This document shows, in pieces, positions 31,106 to 42,432 of a stretch of 64,000 nucleotides of DNA. The notes beneath the pieces were generated by a model. That model was not told the origin of the DNA and ran no database searches. It saw nothing but the letters and a program-made list of their open reading frames with translations. Source of the DNA: Halichondria panicea (Eukaryota; Porifera; Demospongiae; Suberitida; Halichondriidae); the NCBI RefSeq assembly GCF_963675165.1, contig NC_087381.1, forward strand, positions 4,589,378-4,653,377. Reading direction: 5' to 3'. Position 1 is the first letter of the stretch. Each line of letters begins with the position of its first letter. A program made the translations under genes and the position numbers.

Positions 31106-31981
31106 CCCCACTTCCAATATATATTATAGCTGAAGCAATAAAATACCATCATGTACTACTACTGTGATCAGTCAGTTCTTACCCCACAAAGAAGCTAAGG
31201 GTTGTAAAATCTTCAAATTTTGTGTGCTGCTGTTTCATTTTGTATCATTTTGTACCTAGCCATAATTATCTCAAGACAAATTTTAGGGCTATTCATACAT
31301 TTACTTACCTAGTATCCTCTCATTTGCTCTTGACATCACACCTCAAGGTGTCTATTGATGCAACGCGCACGGCCTCACGTTGCAAGCATAAGCCTATCTA
31401 TGATTGTAGTATGTGGCTTACCAGGACCTCAAGAAAGAAAAAAATTGATTCTTCCAGGATCTGGAGTTCAAGACTTGCATGTACACTACATGCATATTGG
31501 TAGTGTTTTGTGGCTTACCAGGCCGCCCTCAAGAAAAATATGATTCTGGATATTATTTTCTCACACGCGCATTACATACACTAGAGTAATTAAAGGGTGT
31601 GTCCAAAGAGTCAACATAGATATAAGAAGGGAGAGGGAGGAGGTAGTCACATGACCAGCCAAAAGGATTATGAATCTCATTAACTTGTGCATGAATATCA
31701 TTCAACACTTTGTAATAATGGATTTGGTTTGGCGTGTATCTTTCAAGAAATAAACTTGAGGTTCATTGCTGGATAGCTTTTCAACCAGTTTCAACCACTT
31801 ATTGTTTTTAGTGTAATTCTGTGTTTGATAAGCCTGCATTCAGGATAGGATCACTGCCAACATCTGAGCCTTGGTTGCTACAACAAATCTAATCTCTACT
31901 TGTAAACTCTAGCTACTAGCCTTCACTGCATGAGTTTTATGCTCGTCTCTTTATGGTGAATGTCGTCATTGGAATGCATTT
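31106..31981. other. Repeat-bearing spacer
   Basis: No convincing gene. Holds two copies of TGGCTTACCAGG followed by CTCAAGAAA (31420 and 31510), which recur at 32460-32620 together with the TTGATTCT/ATGATTCT context. This suggests an interspersed family of about 100 bp. Confidence 0.4.
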
Positions 31982-32205
31982 TTAACGACTTCTTTGTCTT
32001 TCTTGCCTTAAATCAAGAAATAGCAGCCGGGATATGGGAAACGCTACATAAATAGCATTGACGATCCGCGTTTCGGTCAATGTTTTCTTCTTTATTTCCT
32101 CCAACCCAGCAATGGCTAGTGGAACAGTCACAACAAGGTAGCAGCAATAGTTAGTGAGACCCTCCAAGCGGTAAAAAGCAGCTTGGACAGCAAATTCTTG
32201 AGAGG
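31982..32205 (-). CDS. Possible 3' exon of a small membrane protein
   Basis: Minus-strand frame reading QEFAVQAAFYRLEGLTNYCC, then LVVTVPLAIAGLEE, then a basic tail to the stop at 31982. One hydrophobic segment is visible. It may belong with the exon at 33599-33858, but the phases of the two do not join with an obvious acceptor. An intermediate exon could have been displaced by the foldback insertion at 32864-33543. No family recognised. Confidence 0.35.
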
Positions 32206-32863
32206 AGCTCTGTCTGTACCGTTGAGTATTCCAGTACAGTCACAGGAAATGTAGCTGTCGTAAATTACTGTGCCGATACGATGAACCAACTATCAATGAA
32301 TCAAAGAGAGTACAACCAGCTTACTTAGACAACTAGCTGGCGCTGTGCTAATGCCTCTCGTCAAAAGTGTTATATTAGTTTCTTTTATATTAAAGTTAGC
32401 TCGTTGATCTATATAAAGTCACTGAGAAGAAAATACTTATTTACATGCATCGTTATTTATTGGCTTACCAGCTCAGGACCTCAAGAAAGGATTATCTGTA
32501 GTTCAGTGTATAATTATAATATCTAAGATGTTATTGTTATCTATATTGTGTTTTATAGTTTTATAATGTTATAGTTTTTTTTGTGGCCCTCAAGACAAAG
32601 ATGATTCTATGCGCATTACATCCACAGGAATAATTAAACCAATTTCACAAATGGCTACTGCTAGCTAGCTAACAGATATGAGTATTGTAGCTAACAAAAA
32701 GCTAGCGCTTTAGCTAACTCATGTTGAATAGAAAGTTTGTGCGAACAGATGATGCTATGAAATATTCTGAAGACAGCTCGAGAAAGAAGCTTTAGTTTGC
32801 TAATCAACGAATCAAAATCCAAGAGAACGTGCGCTTTGAGCAGTTACAGCTGGAACACACATA

Positions 32864-33543
32864 TGGTGAGCCTTTTGTCTCAAAAATCAACTCGTTGTTT
32901 TATCAACTCGATTTTATCGACTTTATCTGGTAGGGATCAACTCGATGTGTTATATTGACTCGAAGCCGCTGGGGGGAAAGGCGAGTTTCGAGGGCGGTTT
33001 GATATCGAGGATCGAGGCTATCTATGGCTGTACTCTTGCAACAAAGGCGCTAGGCTCAGAGACAAGGCACTGAGACTCTTGGCAGGCCTACAGCTTCCAG
33101 GCACGCCTGCAGAAGGTCACAGCAGCTTACTTGTGCTGGATCTACTGTGATCCAGCACAAGTAAGCTGCTGTGACCTTAATTAATTAATTAAATCACTAT
33201 TTGCTTGTCTACTTGACTCTTTTTTCATGAAACATAGCAAGTAGCTGATCCCCATCTGAGCTACTCTGAGCTGCTGTAGGCGTGCCTGTGGCCTCAGTGT
33301 CTTGTCTGAGCCTTCGTTGCACTAGAGTACAGCGACTACGGCCGCCCTCGAAACTCGCCTATCCCCCAGCGACCTGGAATCGAGTCGATAAGCAGTCGCT
33401 AAATCGAGTTGATAAAACACATCGAGTCGATCCCTACCAGATAAAATCGAGTTGATAAAACACATCGAGTCGATTTATCCTTCCGGTTTGGGACACCAAC
33501 ACATGGTATTTTGTATCGCCATTTTGAAACAAAAGGCTCACCA
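32864..33543. mobile_element. CGACTCGAT foldback element, complete copy
   Basis: Inverted ends TGGTGAGCCTTTTGT and its complement, flanked by TA. Inside, arrays of ATCAACTCGATTTTATCGAC-type units face each other. GGCGAGTTTCGAGGGCGG blocks follow, then a central perfect hairpin (33113-33178). Copies of the same family host the Copia element (27.7-30.8 kb) and the P-like element (41.2-46.2 kb). Confidence 0.8.
33113..33178. repeat. Perfect 30-bp-arm hairpin
   Basis: Arms 33113-33142 (AAGGTCACAGCAGCTTACTT...) and 33149-33178 are exact inverse complements around the 6-nt loop TACTGT. It lies at the centre of the foldback element. Confidence 0.95.
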
Positions 33544-33598
33544 TACACACACACACACACACACAGTCAGCTTTACCGTATGCCAGGTGATTACTTAC

Positions 33599-33858
33599 CA
33601 AGTGGCTTTGATTTTACTTGCATACAATACCCAGCTACTTAAAAAAGAGGGAATCATTAATATTTTGGGCAACTCTCCTTGTAGAAGGTACACAAAGCCA
33701 CTAGATAGAGCCGAAACGATAATACAACACTCAAAAAACTGCCTTTGAAAGAGATACACATATGATGCACAGTAGGCTCCCAGTGGGGAGCTAGTAATAA
33801 CATTTCCCGCTGGGTTGGCGGAGCCGAAACCTAGTGATTGTGCGCACGTGCCAGCCAT
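33599..33858 (-). CDS. Possible 5' exon of a small membrane protein
   Basis: ATG at 33858, open through about 86 codons to a good donor (TTG/GTAAGTAA) at 33598. Begins MAGTCAQSLGFGSANPAGNV, and contains two hydrophobic stretches (FFECCIIVSALSSGFVYLL and LMIPSFLSSWVLY). Likely membrane-bound if real. Downstream partner uncertain (see 31982-32205). No family recognised. Confidence 0.4.
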
Positions 33859-34528
33859 CCCTTCTTATATCAACTATACTTATTTACACATGTAATATAG
33901 TAGTCTCGAATACCAGCCGGTTCTCATTGTAAGCGTGGGCGGGAGAGAACCGTCTGGTGACTCTAGCTCAGAGGAGGCGCGAAGCACCTCTAAATTGCCG
34001 TTGTGTTAATTGCATGCCAGTCTCATGAACTAGCCGCCCTTCCTAAGTGAGAGACCTTCGTGAGACTAACCAACAACATGCATGCAAGACAGCCTGGAGC
34101 AAAGATCAATAGAATCATGTCAGGGAACACTCCAAAACAACCAGCAGCCATCATCTATGATTAAAAGACCAGGACCATGCATGTACCACAGCAAAAATGC
34201 CTGAGGCCTCCTTTTACAGCCTCCTTTTACAATGTATATACGTATAATACATGCATGCTACATGCAACAAGGCCAGCTATTGAAAAGCCTGGCCAAAAAC
34301 TCATCCGCCCTGTGTTCGACTGTGGGAGGGAGAAGCTCAATACTTGGCTGAAAGTGGTCGCAAAGCAGCTAGGCTAAACGCACAAGTTAGTTTTATTCTC
34401 TGTTTTACGTTTTAATAATCCATTCTCGGTCACACAGTTAATGTGCATACAGTTAATGTGCATATGACGCTCATTCAACTCCAAAATGATCTTGTTGTTG
34501 CCAAACCAGTCGACAAGAAATCAAGATT

Positions 34529-34738
34529 TTGATGAGCTTGAGCTTCACACCTGAGTTTAAAGACGGCAAGGTGTTTGTTATTTGGAAGTGGCAGGTGCTA
34601 CATCAAGACGGTAATAATAGTGAGGGGAATTGCTGTTTGTTTTCAGCCAACGGAACCCCGGACTATTCAGACGCAGAGTCTGAAACAGTCACACACCAAG
34701 GATGTATTAAGGAAAAACTATATCCAGAAGTACTCTGA
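34529..34738 (+). CDS. Unassigned open frame inside the 3.2-kb element
   Basis: 69 codons ending TGA. Composition looks coding (FKDGKVFVIWKWQVLHQDG, then a Thr/Ser/Glu-rich end with KEKLYPEVL). No family recognised and no flanking splice signals were established. It could be a terminal exon of the cargo. Confidence 0.25.
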   Translation: MMSLSFTPEFKDGKVFVIWKWQVLHQDGNNSEGNCCLFSANGTPDYSDAESETVTHQGCIKEKLYPEVL

Positions 34739-35417
34739 AAAGCAAGTGTGACGAAGGTGTCCCTATATAGAAGTACATGTTGATCCTATGGTTGTACACG
34801 GTTCCTTTGGATACGTAGTGAAGGAAGCACGGGATGCTATGCTAGCCGTGCAGCGCCGAAATTTGGTTGACCGGAAGCCACACCTCTTATTAATGACGTT
34901 CTTATTAACGACATCATGATTAACTTATCTGTTAAGTAGGGTGTGGCTGAACGCTGGCCACGATCACAAAAGAGAACTAGTTTATAGCTCACAGCAAGAT
35001 CGGAGTGCTCAGCTAGCTGGATAATCAGATACATTTCTCTGTTTGTATACTTGGTGCTCGAGCACCCCTAGCACCCCCCTGTTGTAACATTCGCCCTTCT
35101 CAAGGTATCTCCCCCCTCAGGCGGCTAATTCTGGCATGCAATTAACCTGATTAGCAAAGGTGCTTAGCTGGGCATACTTTTCTGTCGTCGGACGAATGTG
35201 GGTAGAGTATTCATCGAGCCTTACCCGCAAGAAGAGTATATTCATTGGAGCCTTACATGCAAGAATGTAACTTAGTGTGCTGGAAAGGGAGGGAGCGATG
35301 AGTCCACATGGGAACCAGTAGCGAACTTAAAGAATTCCAGTGCTTTGCTCTCGCAGTTTAAACAGGTATCGTATGTAGTGAGTACTTATTTTACATTTGT
35401 ATGCTAGGAATCGGAGT

Positions 35418-35767
35418 CAGTGGCGGAGGGTCCATGGGGTCCCTTGACCCCCCATTTTGAAGTTCACTTTAATTAAAAGGCTTCCAGCTAGCTATTTATC
35501 AGTTTTTGTAGCTATTGTAATTTGATTCAGTGATTGTACCTGTTGCTTTGATGTATCAACTGCCAAAGGAGTGTTCAGGTTAGCCTAGGCTAGCTAGCTG
35601 AGCTGACTGTTCGTGGCAGCTAGCTAGCTCTACGCAATTCTATTATGGGACTTCCCCTGGCTGAGTATGGGATTTCCCCTAGTCACGTGTAACCGGAAGT
35701 GGGCGTAACCCCAAAAAATTCGCGCTGCCTTTAGAACCCCCCCTTTCATTTCCTGGATCCGCCACTG
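35418..35767. mobile_element. MITE with CAGTGGCGGA ends and 5-bp target duplication
   Basis: Left CAGTGGCGGAGGGTCCA, right TGGATCCGCCACTG, flanked by GGAGT on both sides (35413-35417, 35768-35772). Ends of the CAGTGGCGGATCC type are common among animal MITEs. Nested in the 3.2-kb element. Confidence 0.8.
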
Positions 35768-37296
35768 GGAGTATGTGCAAGCATAATAATTATTAGAACC
35801 TAATAGTTGACAAGCTGCCATTTATTCATAATTATGTTATTATCCAGACAACAAGTGCAATTAGAGCAAAACAATTTTCGCCCTCAAGCACTCTAACCAA
35901 TTTTAAGGTTTTAGCGACGATGTTGAACAAACATGAAAGTATCGGTTATTGGACCTTCCCAAAAGTAAATTGCATACGTCCAGTTCTGTCTTGGCAGATA
36001 GAGCAAAGTGGGTCATGATGTCGTCCGAAATTGGTCTATACTCCTTGGTGGAACGGACGGTTTAGCTACACACACAAAAAGAACCAACTCTATTTAAAAT
36101 AGAGCATCAGTATACATTAGTCAAAACCTTTTTGAGTGACTTCGTGCTGTGCTTTCATAGTAAGTCCCTGTACCTTGCGTGTGTACACTCTTTCATATTG
36201 TGTTTCTTTAAACAGCCTCGATGCGTCGTAGAAGTGAAGAAAAGAAGAAAAGTGTGTCACTACTCTCATCATGTGACCCAAAACATGTGTGCCAGCTATT
36301 TATCGAGGGCCTGGGAACTCAAGAATCAATCATATTGATCCTGACGGACAGTAGCATGTTCCATGTATTTGAATCTCCCTTGTTGCCATTAATTATTCTC
36401 GAGTGGCACATTTGTTTGTCGAAGAAGACCGAAGTTATTAATTTGATAGCTTATTGTCTAGCTCAAGTGGATGCATGATGAAGTATGAATTGTGTGATTA
36501 TTACTTGCCTACTATTTGAAATGAAATTAGGTAAAATTTGTAAAGATAGTTGTACATACTCTGTGACGCCGCGGCTAGCCAACCTTCGTAGGTTGTGGAA
36601 TATAAGTCTGACGCCGGGGCTAGCCCCCCTTCTTTTTAGATTGTGCTTTATATGGAATATAAGTCAAAACTAGGCATCCATGTAGCCTCGCCTTCCTTTT
36701 TCAGTTACAATTTTGTTTCTGTTGTTTATAGTTTCTGTTGTTTATAGTCACAATGTTAATGTTAATGTTCCATACGGGAATTGGAGGAGAAAAAAGGAAG
36801 CCACTAAGGAAAAGGAAGGCTAAGTCTTTAAGTCTTGTGATCTACTACTGACGTAGCCAAATTTAATTGAGCGTGGGCAAAATTAAACCTTGGAGCGTAT
36901 TTACCAAATACAATACTTCTGCACATGTTCACGTGGAAATGTATCTATGGAGTGCTGTATTTTTTGTCTTTGACTAAGTTTCTGAATTGTAACTTGAATC
37001 CCAATTAATGTCCACACATTCCCAGACGGTTCTCTCCCGCCCACGCTTACACTGAGAACCGGCTGGTATTCGAGACTAGCTCGTTCGTGGTATCGATTGG
37101 TCGGTTTTAAGTGCAAATATTGAGGATTACAGACAAACTCTACCACTTTTATTGCGGCTGTTTATTACACTACGAGGAAAGTGATTTGTTCTGTAATCAG
37201 CTTCTTTCCTGTTGCATCCAAACTTTGTTTCCCAGGGATCGGTTATTATATACGTAAATTATTTAGGGAACAACATTAAGCAATACTTTTTGCTGA

Positions 37297-38102
37297 TGAT
37301 TGTGCTATACAGAGACATTAGAACAATCAATGACTGCCAAACCCTGCAAGATGACCATGCAGTAGCAAAAGCCACACACAGCGAAGATGATATCAACATA
37401 CCATACTTCAAGCAATCATTTGACAGAGCGATAGATTGGCACATTGAGCATAAGTACTACCATGAGCTGAGTCAACCATCTGAGTGGGTACGTTATAGCA
37501 ATTCAGTATATAATTATATAGGTCTTGAAATGGTTGAGATCATGGCCACAAAACATGTTCCAATGTCCCGTGCAGTATTTGTACCAAGTCTTAACGAGCA
37601 CATTGATATCCAAGAGGCTAGGTCTTTCCCGATCATCCTTCATGGGGACTACCTAACAGCTGCGAGAGCAAGAGGTGCCCAGAAATTCAAGATCAATGCT
37701 GACTCACCGTCCAATAGATATGAAGGATTGGTATCGGTGTCTGCTGACTGGCACACGAAACTGAGAGTTCTATCGGTATAAGTAACTGAACTAAAACATG
37801 CATGACCTCATACAATTTTTCACACACAGATAATATGGAAATACTACTTCTCTTCTCGAGATATTGGTAGTGTACGCAACCGACTGAATCGCACAAATGA
37901 TGTAAAAAAAGATTTCAATGCATGAAATACTACTTCTCTTCTCGATCGGCAACAGATATTGGTAGTCTGTACAATGTACGCAATCGACTGAATCGCACAA
38001 ATGTTCCAACAGATGTAAAAACAGATTTCAATGCATGTGAAGTTGCAGCAGCTCTCCCAACATTTGATATGAAATCGGTACCCAAGCGAATGTGTGATTC
38101 AG
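37297..38102 (+). pseudogene. DUF6589-domain gene fragment
   Basis: An exon (about 37297-37770) reads SEWVRYSNSVYNYIG, VPMSRAVFVPS, ILHGDYLTAARARGAQ, RYEGLVSVSADWHTKL and ends at TCG/GTATAA. The next exon starts after CACACAG/ATA with IWKYYFSSR and an NRLNRTN motif. These are the diagnostic blocks of DUF6589 (GDxLTxxRARGAQ, DWH, WKxxY, LRNxxNR). The second exon is present twice in tandem: 37831-37924 is shortened and ends in a stop, while 37925-38040 is fuller (DIGSLYNVRNRLNRTNVPTD). The duplication breaks the frame. DUF6589 proteins are abundant in mobile-element-rich genomes; their biochemical role is not established to my knowledge. Confidence 0.75.
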
Positions 38103-38553
38103 GATGCAGCTGAAGGTGTACAAAAGATACATATCCCTTTCCCACAACTCTAGTTCTGAGGACTATGTCCAAAACGATAGCGATTGTATTTCGAGCTATT
38201 CTACTCAATCTCAATCCAGCTGTTGTATATGGAATTTGCAGACGCTTATCAGGGAGGGTGACGGAGAACGAGTGTTTCGATGCTGGCGTTATTTTCTTCC
38301 GATTTTTCGTGTAGACTCTTGCGAAGCTCCTTCCTTCATCAACAGTTGTATGCGTTATCGCCACGACTGTCCAATCAGTTAATTTGGGGTCGCTTTGTAA
38401 ATGTCCGCGGTATTCCAGGAAGAGCGTATAGCGAAAGGTGCAATTCATAACTTGAAGTCTAACAAGGCTCAATCTCGAGGGTTGGACGAGCGATTGGAAC
38501 ACTAGCTCCACTGATGGAAATGTTTGATGAAGAAAACTCAGTGCCATCAACAT
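37930..38553 (-). other. 207-codon open frame in the first tandem copy
   Basis: A long minus-strand frame (DPKLTDWTVVAITHTTVDEG, then KITPASKHSFSVTLPDKRLQ). The equivalent frame in the second tandem unit (39411-39671) is shorter and broken by a 1-nt deletion and small duplications. It overlaps the DUF6589 exon on the other strand. Probably the remnant of a real gene or a lucky open frame; no family recognised. Confidence 0.3.
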
Positions 38554-40276
38554 CTAGCCATCTGCTGAAAAAGACGTATGCACTATCGTTGAGCAGTTAA
38601 TGAAGCATGAGGTATTACCACCCCAAAGATTTATTTTCAACTGCCTCTAGGATGGTTAGCCGATTAACTTTACTGTAACTTTTCAACTGCATGGCTATTT
38701 GTTCCATTCACGATGTCATTCAATAATTAATTATCAAAATTTAACCTAAAAAAACAAGAGGTTTCTGGAGCAACAGCCACATGTACAAACACTGTCTACT
38801 ACTGTCTATTTGTCTATGTTTATAGTTATCCATTGATTTAAAGAGAAGGTCTCTCCTACACTGACAATCATTATCTAGATTCCTTCTTCACATGCATGCT
38901 TGCTTTGAGTAGAATTGCCAATGAGGGTTTTCCATCCCGTCTACGATTCTGGAACTCCAACGTGGATGATCTCTCGTACATCCGGGCCCAAGCTGGGTTT
39001 TGTGAACAGAGATATTGTAGTAGCCTGATCAGTTACACTTGTGAACATGTCTACCAATCGGAGTGATTCGCAACCCAAACCTCTGCACACATATTATAAC
39101 GATTGGCAGTACATAGCAGCTCTCCCAACATTTGATATGAAATCGGTACCCAAGCGAATGTGTGATTCAGGATGCAGCTGAAGGTGTACAAAAGATACAT
39201 ATCCCTTTCCCATACATATCCCTTTCCCAATATCCCTTTCCCACAACTCTAGTTCTGAGGACTATGTCCAAAACGATAGCGATTGTATTTCGAGCTATTC
39301 TACTCAATCTCAATCCAGCTGTTGGTGTTGTATATCTGTTGGTGTTGTATATGGAATTTGCAGACGCTTATCAGGGAGGGTGACGGAGAACGAGTGTTTC
39401 GATGCTGGCGTTATTTTCTTCCGATTTTTCGTGTAGACTCTTGCGAAGCTCTTCCTTCATCAACAGTTGTATGCGTTATCGCCACGACTGTCCAATCAGT
39501 TAATTTGGGGTCGCTTTGTAAATGTCCGCGGTATTCCAGGAAGAGCGTATAGCGAAAGGTGCAATTCATAACTTGAAGTCTAACAAGGCTCAATCTCGAG
39601 GGTTGGACGAGCGATTGGAACACTAGCTCCACTGATGGAAATGTTTGATGAAGAAAACTCAGTGCCATCAACCATCAACATCAGTGCCATCAACATCTAG
39701 CCATCTGCTGAAAAAGACGTATGCACTATCGTTGAGCAGTTAATGAAGCATGAGGTATTACCACCCCAAAGATTTATTTTCAACTGCCTCTAGGATGGTT
39801 AGCCGATTAACTTTACTGTAACTTTTCAACTGCATGGCTATTTGTTCCATTCACGATGTCATTCAATAATTAATTATCAAAATTTAACCTAAAAAAACAA
39901 GAGGTTTCTGGAGCAACAGCCACACGTACAAACACTGTCTACTACTGTCTATTTGTCTATGTTTATAGTTATCCATTGATTTAAAGAGAAGGTCTCTCCT
40001 ACACTGACAATCATTATCTAGATTCCTTCTTCACATGCATGCTTGCTTTGAGTAGAATTGCCAATGAGGGTTTTCCAATGAGGTTTTCCATCCCGTCTAC
40101 GATTCTGGAACTGGAACTCCAACGTGGATGATCTCTCGTACATCCGGGCCCAAGCTGGGTTTTGTGAACAGAGATATTGTAGTAGCCTGATCAGTTACAC
40201 TTGTGAACATGTCTACCAATCGGAGTGATTCGCAACCCAACCCCCTGCACACATATTATAACGATTGGCAGTACAT
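38049..40276. repeat. Tandem duplication of a 1.07-1.16-kb unit
   Basis: Unit 1 (38049-39117) and unit 2 (39118-40276) are nearly identical from AGCTCTCCCAACATTTGATA to ACGATTGGCAGTACATA. Unit 2 differs mainly by short internal tandem duplications: CATATCCCTTTCCC three times near 39200, TGTTGGTGTTGTATA twice near 39325, CATCAACATCAGTGC near 39675, AATGAGGGTTTTCC near 40065 and CTGGAACTGGAACT near 40105. Point differences are few, so the duplication is recent. Confidence 0.92.
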
Positions 40277-40284
40277 AAGGGTTT

Positions 40285-40965
40285 GAAGGTTTCTACCACT
40301 GTGGTGTACTTTCCAACGTTGTACACCATGTTTGCCTTACAAGCATGTTTGCCTTACAAGCAACAACGACAGGCTTGTCCATCCCCAGAGTACGGGTGAC
40401 TGAACATCGGGCCTCACACTAGGTGGCAACAAACTTCTGATTTCTCCCAATCTCTCCATTACTCTGCGAAAAGTCTGCCCCTGCATTGCATAAAATAATT
40501 GTAAAATTGATAATTATAGCGGTTATAGCGGTGTTAGCATACCACTTTTTAACTGTGTGTGCCTCATCCACCACAAACGCTTTGCCGTTGTTCGTACACT
40601 CAACATCTTTCCAAACATTACTACTTATGAGTTCTGGAGTGATGTATACAAGCTGGTAGTCACCTCTCAAAACAGCATGTTTATCAGAATCTCCTGTATA
40701 GTAACCAGCAGAGATATCCCTCTGGATGAATAGCTAGCCACCATCCTTAAATACATTGTATACCTAGAGCTCTATAGAATTGCTAATAATTATTTATTCG
40801 ATGATTGCAGTAACAACCAGTACAATGGTGGTTCCGGTCTTGCCATAGCCAGTAGGCCAAACACATCCTGGCCCTACTTGGAGTTGATGTGGCCTTATTT
40901 TATCATAGCCAAGCATTCTCGCTTCTTTGATGGTTTTTGAGCAGTTCTAGTTCTTTGTTCACTCT
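40285..40965 (-). pseudogene. RecQ-like helicase fragment
   Basis: Minus-strand pieces appear in helicase order. RecQ-type lead-in and Walker A are at about 40935-40795 (EARMLGYDKIRPHQLQVG, then WPTGYGKTGTT). The DEAH box is at about 40725-40546 (LRGDYQLVYITPELISSNVW, then AFVVDEAHTVKKW). A segment at 40480-40395 reads FRRVMERLGEIRSLLPPS, and a later piece (GMDKPVVVACKANM) is near 40370-40300. The step after the DEAH exon is out of phase, the Walker A lead-in is shortened, and a short tandem duplication interrupts the last part. It is therefore broken. A motif VI-like tail (GPDVREIIHVGVPES) is present in both tandem units (about 38990 and 40160). RecQ helicases unwind DNA in repair; related genes are scattered through sponge and cnidarian genomes. 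Confidence 0.8.
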
Positions 40966-40994
40966 TCTTGCTCATTCACAGTGACAGTGCAGCT

Positions 40995-41150
40995 TGCTCT
41001 ACAATTTATGCTGTGAACATGCTCAAGGCCACACCTTTGTGAACCACTTGAACGCTGCAATCTGATTGGGCTGCAAAATTTCTGCAGTGGCAGTGGTGCC
41101 CAACCCTACGTTCGCGTCCAGGGTGGGCCACGCCCAACTAGTGTAGACCA
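40995..41150. repeat. Partial hAT-like MITE (TTAGTTGGGC family)
   Basis: Right end ACCCTACGTTCGCGTCCAGG, then GGCCACGCCCAACTAG, preceded by CAATCTGATTGGGCTGCA, matches the right halves at 18843 and 49720. The left end is missing. Confidence 0.65.
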
Positions 41151-41205
41151 CACCCAGTAAAAAGAATAAAGTTATATGTTGTTTTATTGGAACATATAAC
41201 TGGTT

Positions 41206-41966
41206 AGCGCATGTGTTGGTGTCCCAAACCGGAAGGATAAATCGACTCGAATTTTTTATCGACTTCATCTGGTAGGGATCGACTCGACTCGATGTGTTTT
41301 ATCAACTCGATTTATCGACTGCTTCTGTCTGGTAAGGATCGACTCGATTCTAGGGATCGACTTGATGTGTTTTATCAACTCGATTAAGTCGATTCTAGGG
41401 ATCGACTCGATGTGTTTTATCAACTCGATTTATCGACTGCTTCTGGTAAGGATCGACTCGATTCTAGGGGGAAAGGCGAGCGGCCGATGTACTCTAGCAA
41501 TGAAGGCACTAAGACCACAGGCACGCCTACAGCAACTCAGAGTAGCTCAGATGGGGACCTTCTGACACAGCAGCTACTCAAGTAGACAAGCATTTAGTGA
41601 TGACCGGCGTGCCAGCTACTCTGACCTGCTGTAGGCGTGTGTTCAAGAGTCTTAGTGCCTTGTCTGAGCCTAGCGCCTTTGTTGCAAGTAGTACAGCCCT
41701 CGATATCAAGCCGCCCTCGAAACTCGCCTTTTCCCCTAGCGGCGGCCTGGAATCGAGTCGATCCTTACCAGAAACAGTCAATAAATCGAGTTGATAAAAC
41801 ACATCGAGTCGATTCTTACCAGATGAAGTTGATAAAAATTGAGTTGATAAAACACATCAAGTCGATTCTTACCAGATGAAGTTGATAAAATCGAGTTGAT
41901 AAAACACATCGAGTCGATCCCTAACACAGATGAAGTTGATATAATTGAGTTGATATAATCGAGTTG
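41206..41966. repeat. CGACTCGAT repeat array
   Basis: Starts with GTGTTGGTGTCCCAAACCGG and continues as facing arrays of about 35-bp units (GGGATCGACTCGATGTGTTT, TATCAACTCGATTTATCGAC). A central block carries GCACGCCTACAGCAACTCAG and GAAACTCGCCTTTTCCCC. The family sequence resumes at 46163-46226 with CGCCATTTTGAAACAAAAGG, CTCACCA. The P-like element therefore inserted into this repeat. Confidence 0.8.
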
Positions 41967-42432
41967 ATAAAACCATAGATACACGAAAGAAAGGGATAGG
42001 CAACGCCTCACCTCTGGTTGGAGGTGAGTTGCGCTCAAGAGTTTACACTATGCTCCCGACTTCTGCTCATATCTCGACCAAAAGCAGTATTACACGGTGC
42101 CCCCTGAACTATTTGTACGAAAAAACACTGAATTGTAAGTTTATGTACCAATATGAAATAATTTTATGGCATGTATGTTTCACAGAATATAGCATGTCTA
42201 TATATGCATGGAACTAGGCATAATTCCCAGCTCAATATTCAGTGAAGTAGTCGTAGATGTCCTTTTAAATTCTCCTGCAGTTACCGTATTCCTGCAGTTA
42301 CCGTATATGATTGTCTTGATTCAAGCACTCCAAAACATAGCTTAACATTAGAAAATGGAACACAAATACTTTTGGCCCATAAAACATTGCACATATCTCA
42401 GAAAAATTTTTAGCCCCTATTTCTGTTTTCAG

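Larger units (their letters stand above)
33901..37079. mobile_element. 3.2-kb element with about 55-bp inverted ends, unknown type
   Basis: The left end TAGTCTCGAATACCAGCCGG, TTCTCATTGTAAGCGTGGGC and GGGAGAGAACCGTCTGG is repeated in inverse at 37022-37079. No clear target duplication. The inside has no transposase that I recognise. Two stretches look weakly coding on the plus strand: 34529-34735 (FKDGKVFVIWKWQVLHQDG) and 36221-36475 (LLSSCDPKHVCQLFIEGLG). A smaller MITE (35418-35767) sits in the middle. Confidence 0.7.
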
